The notes under the pieces are model-generated. The model did no database searches and was not told the DNA's origin. It saw nothing but the letters and a program-made list of their open reading frames with translations. Below, in pieces: positions 32,737 through 38,898 of a DNA stretch of 38,898 bases (its first letter is position 1; each line of letters begins with the position of its first letter). The position numbers and the translations under genes were made by a program. The stretch comes from Bacteroidota bacterium (lineage in GTDB: Bacteria > Bacteroidota > Bacteroidia > Chitinophagales > Chitinophagaceae): positions 1 to 38,898 of the forward strand of contig JAPLEO010000106.1 of the NCBI GenBank assembly GCA_026391125.1, given 5' to 3'.

Positions 32737-33669
32737 ATGAACATCCTACTTGATTTTTGGTGGGTCATTGTACTAGCTTTTATCTTCTTCAGTGGTTTGG
32801 TTACTGTTAACCAGGGAACCATTGCGGTGATTACTTTATTCGGAAAATACAGGCGCATTTTACGTCCGGGATTGAATTTTAAGATCCCCGTTTTAGAGCA
32901 GGTATTTAAAACGGTAAGTATTCAGAACCGTTCTGTAGAATTGGAATTCCAAGCTGTTACATTAGATCAGGCCAATGTGTATTTTAAAAGTATGTTGCTG
33001 TATTCTGTAATTAATCAGGATGAAGAGTCCATTAAGAATGTAGCATTCAAATTTATTAGTGATAAAGATTTGATGCAGGCTTTGATTCGTACAGTAGAAG
33101 GTAGTATTCGTGGATTTGTGGCTACTAAAAAGCAAGCAGAGATATTATTACAAAGAAAAGAAATCGTAGAATTTGTAAAAGAGCAGATCGACCAGTCATT
33201 GGAAGGATGGGGCTACCATTTACAAGATCTTCAGATCAATGATATCACATTTGACCAAGCCATCATGGAAAGTATGAGCAGGGTAGTTGCAAGTAATAAC
33301 CTAAAAGCTGCAGCTGAAAATGAAGGTCAGGCTTTATTGATCACCAAAACCAAGGCTGCAGAAGCTGAGGGTAATGCCATTAAGATCGCTGCAACGGCCG
33401 AAAGAGAAGCTGCGCGTTTACGTGGACAGGGTGTGGCTTTGTTCCGGGAGGAAGTGGCCAAGGGTATGAGCCAGGCTGCAGAACAAATGAAACAAGCCAA
33501 TTTGGATACCAATGTGATCTTGTTTAGTATGTGGACTGAAGCCATCAAGAATTTTGCGGAACTTGGAAAAGGCAATATGCTATTCCTGGATGGAAGTCCG
33601 GAAGGCATGCAGAACACCATGCACCAGATCATGGGAATGATGAAAATGAATACCGACAGTAAGAAATAG
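32737..33669 (+). CDS. SPFH/Band 7 membrane-scaffold protein
   Basis: A 310-aa stomatin/prohibitin-family protein. One N-terminal membrane helix (WWVIVLAFIFFSGLV, about 8-23) is followed by the SPFH domain (QGTIAVITLFGKYRRILRPG ... LQINDITFDQAI). A long Ala/Glu/Lys-rich coiled coil (NNLKAAAENEGQALLITKTK, about 185-245) allows ring assembly. A Met-rich tail (MHQIMGMMKMNT) ends it. SPFH proteins make membrane rings that hold proteases or other partners; no NfeD-family gene lies beside it, so its partner is unknown. It is followed by its own terminator. Confidence 0.9.
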   Translation: MNILLDFWWVIVLAFIFFSGLVTVNQGTIAVITLFGKYRRILRPGLNFKIPVLEQVFKTVSIQNRSVELEFQAVTLDQANVYFKSMLLYSVINQDEESIKNVAFKFISDKDLMQALIRTVEGSIRGFVATKKQAEILLQRKEIVEFVKEQIDQSLEGWGYHLQDLQINDITFDQAIMESMSRVVASNNLKAAAENEGQALLITKTKAAEAEGNAIKIAATAEREAARLRGQGVALFREEVAKGMSQAAEQMKQANLDTNVILFSMWTEAIKNFAELGKGNMLFLDGSPEGMQNTMHQIMGMMKMNTDSKK

Positions 33670-33703
33670 CAAGACAGCAATACATTTTTAAATCTATCAT
33701 GTG

Positions 33704-33740
33704 CAAAAGCTTTCCTAAAAAAGAAAGCTTTTGTGTTTTT
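33704..33740 (+). terminator. Terminator of the SPFH gene
   Basis: An 11-bp stem (caaaagctttc / gaaagcttttg) with an 8-nt loop, followed by tgttttt. It lies about 35 bp past the stop. Confidence 0.85.
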
Positions 33741-33806
33741 ATTCACAGCAGTACTGTTCTTTTGTAGAAGCGGTTAATTTTAGGTTCACCTTAAACTTTA
33801 AATGGG

Positions 33807-34487
33807 ATGTTTAATCTCTTACAAATAGATACCCTTCAAAAAGCTGCGGCTGCAATTCCTGCACCCGAAAAAATATCGATGTGGAATTTGTTGGAAAAGG
33901 GTGGGTTCATTATGTACCCTTTGTACATTCTACTAGCAGCGGCCATTTTTGTGTTTACAGAACGTTTAATAGCGATTCGAAAAGCTTCTAGGATCGACGA
34001 TAATTTCATGCGCATCATTCGTGATAATATTATTACTGGCAATGTGAGTGCTGCAAGAAGTTTAACTAGGAATACGGATAATCCTGTAGCAAGAATGATC
34101 GACAAAGGAATACAGCGAATAGGAAAGCCCATTGATGCGATTGAGAAGAGCATGGAAAATGTAGGTAAGCTTGAAATGTATCAGATGGAAAAGAACTTGT
34201 CGATCCTTTCATTGATCGCAGGTATTGCACCCATGTTTGGTTTCCTTGGAACTATTATTGGGATGGTGCAATTGTTTTATGGTATCGCATCTACAGGAGA
34301 ATATACCTTGAATACTATTGCAGGTGGAATCTATACTAAAATGATTACTTCTGGAACTGGATTGATCATTGGTTTGATCGCTTATATGGCGCATAATTAT
34401 CTAAGTACGCAGATCGATAAGACCGTGAACAAAATGGAAATGGCGAGCTTTGAGTTTATGGATATTTTACAAGAGCCTACTAAATAA
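33807..34487 (+). CDS. ExbB/TolQ/MotA-family proton channel
   Basis: A 226-aa inner-membrane proton-channel subunit. Three membrane segments are visible: about 35-50 (FIMYPLYILLAAAIFVFTE), 130-155 (ILSLIAGIAPMFGFLGTIIG), and 185-205 (ITSGTGLIIGLIAYMAHNYL), with the usual cytoplasmic loop between the first and second. It forms a pentamer around ExbD, using proton flow to power TonB-dependent import or Tol/cell-wall functions. exbD follows at 34508. No tonB gene lies here, so this pair could serve TonB elsewhere, or gliding or another task. Whether it is ExbB or TolQ cannot be told from sequence alone. Confidence 0.9.
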   Translation: MFNLLQIDTLQKAAAAIPAPEKISMWNLLEKGGFIMYPLYILLAAAIFVFTERLIAIRKASRIDDNFMRIIRDNIITGNVSAARSLTRNTDNPVARMIDKGIQRIGKPIDAIEKSMENVGKLEMYQMEKNLSILSLIAGIAPMFGFLGTIIGMVQLFYGIASTGEYTLNTIAGGIYTKMITSGTGLIIGLIAYMAHNYLSTQIDKTVNKMEMASFEFMDILQEPTK

Positions 34488-34507
34488 GTGGTTTAAATTT
34501 CAAGTGC

Positions 34508-34912
34508 ATGAACATTCGTAAATCATTAAGAAATCATCCAGAAGTACATACAGGTGCTTTGAACGATATTTTGTTCATCCTGTTATTATTTTTCCTGATC
34601 GTTTCTACATTGGCCAATCCGAATGTGATCAAGGTCTCAAACCCTAAAGCTAAAAGCGATACAAAATCAAAGCAGACAGTTGTGATTACTGTTGATAAGG
34701 ATCAACAAATTTATCTCGGTTCTAAAAAAGTAAGTTTTGCAGAATTAGAACCCGAATTAAAAATGTTTTTGGCTAAAGAAACGGAGAAACCATCTGTAGT
34801 TATCAATGGTGATAGTACTTCACACTTAGGTACATCCATCAAGATCATGCAAGTAATAAAGAAGCTAGGAGCAACACCAGTTATGGCTGTTGATAATAAT
34901 GGTGTTAAATAA
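34508..34912 (+). CDS. ExbD/TolR-family transport protein
   Basis: A 134-aa protein with one N-terminal membrane helix that carries the essential proton-binding Asp20 in ALNDILFILLLFFLIVS. A periplasmic domain follows (about 45-130, VVITVDKDQQIYLGSKKVSF). It pairs with the ExbB-like protein 20 bp upstream. Its end overlaps the convergent prmC stop by 8 bp, leaving no room for a normal terminator. Confidence 0.92.
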   Translation: MNIRKSLRNHPEVHTGALNDILFILLLFFLIVSTLANPNVIKVSNPKAKSDTKSKQTVVITVDKDQQIYLGSKKVSFAELEPELKMFLAKETEKPSVVINGDSTSHLGTSIKIMQVIKKLGATPVMAVDNNGVK

Positions 34913-35759
34913 TAAACGAGGCTTTTACCATTCGATCATTCCCATTCAAGTCTTTTCTCAATTCGCAAGAATATCCATTTTGTTCAAAGAGGTTTACTAC
35001 TTCCTTGCCAAGTGCTTGGTTTATTTCAAGATAAATAGCGCCATTTTTTTCTAAATGGGTTATTCCAAATCCTGCAATCTTTCTATAGAAAATTAAAGGG
35101 TCTTCATCAGGAACGAATAATGCAATAGATGGTTCAAAATCTTTAACATGTTTTGACATATTACTATGCTCAGATTCCTTGATATAGGGTGGATTGCTTA
35201 CGATGCAATTAAAAAGAGGAAAGTTCTGCCATCTTGTTTCATCCAATATATCAACCTGCATAAAGTTTGCAGCTGCATTTAGATCATTTGCATTTTTATT
35301 TGCAATGGCTAGTGCTTCTTCACTAATATCAAACCCTAAAACAAAAGCTTGAGGTTTTTTTAATTTGATCGTAATGGGGATGCATCCACTTCCAGTACCG
35401 ATATCTAAAAAAAGTCGATAATCTTTAATTGTATCATCTGCCAAAATCCATTCAACCAATTCTTCTGTTTCAGGCCTGGGAATTAGAACATCTGGATTTA
35501 CATGATAGGGATTACCCGCAAACCAAGCTTCTCCTAATACATATTGAATGGGCTCAGAATTAAGTAATCGATTGGTTATGGCAGCCAGTTTTATTTCTTG
35601 TTCTGCATTCAGCAATAGTTCTTTTTGAATGAGGCGGTCCATCCTTTTTAAACTCGTAATATGTTCCATCACCCAATTTGCGATAGTAGTGGCTTCCCGC
35701 TTTTCATAAAGCGTTTCTAGTTTTTGCTGCAATTGCTGATAAGCTAATTCGACCAACAT
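34905..35759 (-). CDS. prmC: Release-factor glutamine methyltransferase PrmC
   Basis: A 284-aa PrmC/HemK that methylates the GGQ Gln of peptide-release factors RF1 and RF2. The N-terminal helical domain (1-85) contains LLNSEPIQYVLGEAWFAG. The SAM motif is FLDIGTGSGCIPI (about 118-130) and the catalytic NPPY motif lies at 189-192 (SNPPYIKESE). It is close to the usual 280 aa. It is divergent from ribD, with only 42 bp between start codons, and overlaps the 3' end of exbD. Confidence 0.95.
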   Translation of the reverse strand: MLVELAYQQLQQKLETLYEKREATTIANWVMEHITSLKRMDRLIQKELLLNAEQEIKLAAITNRLLNSEPIQYVLGEAWFAGNPYHVNPDVLIPRPETEELVEWILADDTIKDYRLFLDIGTGSGCIPITIKLKKPQAFVLGFDISEEALAIANKNANDLNAAANFMQVDILDETRWQNFPLFNCIVSNPPYIKESEHSNMSKHVKDFEPSIALFVPDEDPLIFYRKIAGFGITHLEKNGAIYLEINQALGKEVVNLFEQNGYSCELRKDLNGNDRMVKASFII

Positions 35760-35783
35760 GCTGCAATGTTAGCACCATTTGGC

Positions 35784-35791
35784 TATTTTTG
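35784..35791 (+). promoter_or_regulatory. Candidate -7 element of ribD
   Basis: TATTTTTG, a full TAnnTTTG match, 10 bp before the ribD ATG. The predicted leader is about 5 nt. A -33 TTG is not obvious. The complementary strand has TAACATTG close to the prmC ATG, so the 42-bp interval may hold two back-to-back promoters. Confidence 0.35.
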
Positions 35792-35801
35792 TTGATTCCG
35801 G

Positions 35802-36857
35802 ATGATGAATATTCAAGAAACCTATATGCAGCGTTGTATTGATCTGGCCTTAAAAGGGGCAGGATCGGTAGCACCCAACCCAATGGTAGGGGCGGTATTG
35901 GTATATGATAACCGGATCATTGGGGAAGGCTATCACGAAAAATTTGGAGAAGCACATGCGGAAGTGAATTGTTTAAAATCGGTAGCGATACAAGATCGAG
36001 AACTGATCAATTCTGCGACATTGTACGTTTCTTTAGAACCCTGCGCACACTATGGAAAAACGCCACCCTGTTCTCAACTAATCATCGATCATAAGATTCC
36101 CAAAGTAGTGATTGGTTGTAGCGACCCATTTGCAAAAGTAAATGGAAAGGGAATTGCTAATTTGAAGGATGTGGGTATTGAGGTAGTGACTGGGGTATTA
36201 GAAGAAAAGGCGAAAGAATTAAACAAACGTTTTTTTGTTTTTCATCAGCAAAAAAGACCCTATGTGATTTTAAAGTGGGCAGAAACAGCAGACCATTTTA
36301 TTGCATCCAATCAAAGCGCTCGTTTATTGATCAGTAATGAATTTACCAATCGGTTGCTGCACCGTTGGCGAAGTGAAGAAGATGGAATCTTAGTGGGAAC
36401 TATTACGGCATTAAAAGATGATCCCGCATTGACCAATCGTTTTTGGAAAGGAAAAAATCCAGTAAGATTAGTCATTGATCAACATTTAAAAATTCCCAAA
36501 GAGCATAAGTTGCTAGATGCAGAGGTTACAACCATTGTGTTTAATCAATCCATCACTGCGTCTGATACGCAGGTTATATATGCACAGATTGATTTTAATC
36601 AGGAGGTCCTGCCTCAAGTTTTAGAGATATGTTATCAGTATCCTTTGCAAAGTATTATAGTAGAGGGAGGAGCGAAGTTATTACAATCATTTATTGATGC
36701 TGGTATTTGGGATGAAGCAAGAATTATACAAAACGAAACGCTTACAATAGGTGCGGGACTAGCAGCACCAATTTTGAAAGACTTTGAAATGGAGGATGAA
36801 TTTCAAATAGCTACTGATCATATTTCAATTTTTCGGAACAGTTCAATTTTCAATTAA
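35802..36857 (+). CDS. ribD: Riboflavin biosynthesis protein RibD
   Basis: A 351-aa bifunctional deaminase/reductase. The N-terminal zinc deaminase site is HAEVN (His52, Glu54) with PCAHYGKTPPC (Cys81, Cys90). The C-terminal NADPH-dependent reductase (about 150-351) has PYVILKWAETADHFI, the DDPALTNR segment and IIVEGGAKLLQSFI. It carries out the second and third steps of riboflavin synthesis from the GTP branch. No other rib gene is in the window. Starts at 35802 and 35805 are both ATG. Confidence 0.97.
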   Translation: MMNIQETYMQRCIDLALKGAGSVAPNPMVGAVLVYDNRIIGEGYHEKFGEAHAEVNCLKSVAIQDRELINSATLYVSLEPCAHYGKTPPCSQLIIDHKIPKVVIGCSDPFAKVNGKGIANLKDVGIEVVTGVLEEKAKELNKRFFVFHQQKRPYVILKWAETADHFIASNQSARLLISNEFTNRLLHRWRSEEDGILVGTITALKDDPALTNRFWKGKNPVRLVIDQHLKIPKEHKLLDAEVTTIVFNQSITASDTQVIYAQIDFNQEVLPQVLEICYQYPLQSIIVEGGAKLLQSFIDAGIWDEARIIQNETLTIGAGLAAPILKDFEMEDEFQIATDHISIFRNSSIFN

Positions 36858-36867
36858 GTAAGACATT

Positions 36868-37758
36868 ATGATATATTTATTCGGAAGCATTGTTTTAACT
36901 AGTTATCTCACACTGGCTTTTAAAGTTTGTGAAAAATATGGTGTTTCTATTTTTCAAGCGATTGTGTTTAATTATATCACTTGTGTTATTACGGGATCAA
37001 TAGTTAATGGCGCATTCCCAATCAATACAGCATCTATTCATGAAAAATGGTTTCAGTGGGCCTGTTTGATGGGTGTACTTTTCATTACTATTTTCAATGT
37101 AATTGGAATGACTGCCCAAAAGATTAGTGTGGCAGTTGCTTCTGTAGCCAATAAGCTTTCACTGATCATTCCAGTTATACTATCTGTATATCTATACCAT
37201 GAAACTGTAAAGGGCTGGAAACTATTTGGCGTTATCCTTGCATTGATTGCAGTGATCCTCACTTGTTATCAGCCTGTAGGAAAAACGGGAGAAGCTTCAA
37301 CTGATCAAGGAAAATGGAAGTATCTTTTACCAGTAGCGCTTTTTTTTGGAAGCGGATTATTAGATTCTTTGATCAACCATGTACAACAAACTTATGTTAC
37401 AGCAGAAAATAGTAACGCCTATTTGATCAGTGGGTTCTTTTCTGCATCTAGTCTCGGATCCCTTTATTTGTTATATCAATATAGTCGAGGCAAACAAGTA
37501 TTTGCATTTAAGCATTTATTAGCGGGGATTCTCATTGGTATCCCTAACTATTTTTCTATTTGGTGTTTGGTGCACTTTTTGAAAGCAAGTCCTTGGCAAA
37601 GCTCTGCTAGTATTCCAGTGAATAATATGGGAATTGTTTTATTTAGTTCTGTTGTTGCGTGGGCAATATTTAAAGAGCGATTATCTGCCATTAACTGGTC
37701 AGGGATCATACTATCCTTGATCGCTATTTATTTCATTGCATTTGGTGCTAATTTATAA
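36868..37758 (+). CDS. DMT-superfamily transporter (EamA-type)
   Basis: A 296-aa integral membrane protein with about ten hydrophobic segments arranged as two repeats, the EamA/DMT pattern. It begins MIYLFGSIVLTSYLTLAFKV; the first repeat ends near VILALIAVILTCY and the second has LLAGILIGIPNYFSIWCLV and IILSLIAIYFIAF. Substrates of such drug/metabolite transporters vary and cannot be read from the sequence. It starts 10 bp after ribD and ends 2 bp before the YigZ gene, so all three probably share a transcript; a flavin-related metabolite is possible but unproven. Confidence 0.82.
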   Translation: MIYLFGSIVLTSYLTLAFKVCEKYGVSIFQAIVFNYITCVITGSIVNGAFPINTASIHEKWFQWACLMGVLFITIFNVIGMTAQKISVAVASVANKLSLIIPVILSVYLYHETVKGWKLFGVILALIAVILTCYQPVGKTGEASTDQGKWKYLLPVALFFGSGLLDSLINHVQQTYVTAENSNAYLISGFFSASSLGSLYLLYQYSRGKQVFAFKHLLAGILIGIPNYFSIWCLVHFLKASPWQSSASIPVNNMGIVLFSSVVAWAIFKERLSAINWSGIILSLIAIYFIAFGANL

Positions 37759-37760
37759 TC

Positions 37761-38363
37761 ATGGCAGATAATTATCAAACTATCGAAAAGTCTGCCTTTG
37801 CTGAATTTAAGGATCGTGGAAGTAAGTTTATTGCATTTGCTTTTCCTATGCAAACGGCAGATGATTTTAAGTTGCAATTGCAGCAATTAAAAAAAGAACA
37901 TCCAAAAGCGGTACACCATTGTTTTGCTTATCGTTTGGGTTTGGATGGGAATAATTTTAGAGTATCTGATGATGGTGAGCCAAGTGGTAGCGCGGGTAGG
38001 CCAATACTCGGACAAATCGATAGTAAACTTTTAACCAATACAGGTATCATTGTGGTTAGATATTTTGGAGGTACTTTATTAGGAGTACCTGGTTTAATCA
38101 ATGCCTACAAGACAGCCACAGTTATGGCTTTGCAATTAGTGCCAATTGTTGAAAAGGCAATTGAAATTGTGTATGAACTTCAGTTTGATTATACTAGAAT
38201 GAATGAGGTAATGATGATCTGTAAACAATTTGGTTGTACGGTTATTGGCCAAGAACAGCAATTATTCTGCCTCTTAAAGATTGGTATACCAAAAGCTAGA
38301 CTCGAAGAAGTGCTTTTTAAATTACACGATCTACATACTGTTGATGTTAAGCCAGTAAAATAA
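37761..38363 (+). CDS. YigZ/IMPACT-family protein
   Basis: A 200-aa member of UPF0029/IMPACT. The N-terminal half has the family core (EFKDRGSKFIAFAFP, KAVHHCFAYRL, DDGEPSGSAGRPIL, VVRYFGGTLLGVPGLINAYK). The C-terminal half (about 120-200) is the ferredoxin-like YigZ domain. The biochemical role is not settled; relatives bind ribosome-associated or translation-control factors. It is the last gene of the ribD-transporter-yigZ row, with only 4 bp to the convergent gene. Confidence 0.93.
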   Translation: MADNYQTIEKSAFAEFKDRGSKFIAFAFPMQTADDFKLQLQQLKKEHPKAVHHCFAYRLGLDGNNFRVSDDGEPSGSAGRPILGQIDSKLLTNTGIIVVRYFGGTLLGVPGLINAYKTATVMALQLVPIVEKAIEIVYELQFDYTRMNEVMMICKQFGCTVIGQEQQLFCLLKIGIPKARLEEVLFKLHDLHTVDVKPVK

Positions 38364-38367
38364 ATTA

Positions 38368-38898
38368 TTAGGCTTTGCCAATTAATTGATAAAGTAAAGT
38401 GCCTACAATTTCTTTTAGGAAGTGTTTCCATGAAACCAATAAACTCGGGTCTGGAACGAAAGTGTCTTCTAAATTAAAACTTTCGGGATAAACACTATAG
38501 TTGCAAGGGTAGGGCTGAATCGAAAAACCTGCTTTGCGGAATAGTTTTTCTGCTCTAGGCATATGAACTGCAGAAGTTATCAAAACTAAAGCTCCTTTCA
38601 TCTGTAATGAATCAACTAATTTCTTTGTAAACAACGCATTCTCGTAGGTATTTCTAGAATTAGATTCTAATAGTATGGCTTCTTTTGGAATTCCATTTTT
38701 CAACAATTGATCATACACGAAAACAGTTTCTGCAGGCTGGTCTTTTGTGAACGTGCCATTTCCTCCTGTCATGATGATTTTCTTGATGATGCCTTGGTGG
38801 TATAGATTAGCTGCCTGTATAAATCGATCTGACGATTCACTAAAAAAACCCTGATTAGATTTGTCATAGCCAGAAAAACCACCCAACAAAATACCTGC
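38368..38898 (-). CDS. YdcF/SanA (DUF218) family protein, 5' end cut by window
   Basis: The visible 176 residues belong to the DUF218 family: LGGFSGYD at the left edge of the fold, then DRFIQAANLYHQGIIKKIIM, TGGNG, LLESNSRNTYENA (the conserved RNTxEN motif) and ITSAVHMPRAEKLF. The frame is open to the window edge, so the start codon and any N-terminal membrane segments lie beyond 38898. Relatives (SanA, ElyC) affect envelope integrity, with unknown chemistry. Placement opposite the YigZ gene leaves a 4-bp gap. Confidence 0.88.
   Translation of the reverse strand, partial: AGILLGGFSGYDKSNQGFFSESSDRFIQAANLYHQGIIKKIIMTGGNGTFTKDQPAETVFVYDQLLKNGIPKEAILLESNSRNTYENALFTKKLVDSLQMKGALVLITSAVHMPRAEKLFRKAGFSIQPYPCNYSVYPESFNLEDTFVPDPSLLVSWKHFLKEIVGTLLYQLIGKA

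Overview
The window is a low-GC chromosomal segment of a Bacteroidota bacterium, most likely in the Chitinophagaceae. This is an inference from gene content: an rpsF-rpsR-rplI operon without ssb, a TonB-dependent receptor with a DUF5689 lipoprotein, ExbB/ExbD, an OmpA protein with calcium-binding-type Asp repeats, a long-chain polyprenyl synthase, a DUF1343/NamZ muramidase, and several promoters of the TTG...TAnnTTTG type. It looks like core chromosome. I see no phage, insertion sequence, CRISPR array, plasmid or defence genes.

Layout. Positions 1-155 hold the 5S rRNA end of an rRNA operon and its terminator. Then come an orphan membrane histidine kinase, a broken aldo/keto reductase, an RRM/glycine-rich RNA-binding protein and the ribosomal operon rpsF-rpsR-rplI (all three minus strand). 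From 4.1 to 8.7 kb a secreted endonuclease/exonuclease/phosphatase-family enzyme diverges from an outer-membrane receptor and a DUF5689 lipoprotein; the trio looks like an extracellular phosphoester or nucleic-acid scavenging locus. From 8.8 to 19.7 kb are htpG, recJ and a polyprenyl diphosphate synthase, an OmpA-family protein, a HAD phosphatase, a variant PlsC-like acyltransferase, an acyl-CoA thioesterase, a dipeptide epimerase and proline dehydrogenase.

From 19.7 to 22.4 kb there is a two-gene signalling locus: a NarL-type response regulator and a PAS-PAS-PAS-DHp-REC protein that has no ATPase domain. From 22.6 to 28.5 kb runs a long plus-strand cluster: thyA-folA, a membrane protein, a SAM methyltransferase, an rRNA m5C methyltransferase with a TTG start, a LysM protein and a rhodanese-thioredoxin lipoprotein. 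The rest holds fmt, a NamZ-type muramidase, an FKBP/SlyD isomerase, pepT, an SPFH protein, exbB-exbD, prmC, ribD, a DMT transporter, a YigZ/IMPACT protein and a YdcF-family protein cut by the right edge.

How the genes connect. The NamZ-type muramidase, the dipeptide epimerase and perhaps the LysM protein suggest reuse of peptidoglycan fragments. ExbB/ExbD could energise the receptor at 5.3 kb. The least ordinary items are the kinase-like protein without an ATPase domain beside a response regulator, the acyltransferase with two altered catalytic motifs, the OmpA domain lacking its usual Asp, the deletion-scarred aldo/keto reductase, and several inverted repeats in intergenic DNA. I did not find a convincing wholly new multi-gene system. 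The receptor/DUF5689/nuclease locus and the PAS-REC locus come closest.
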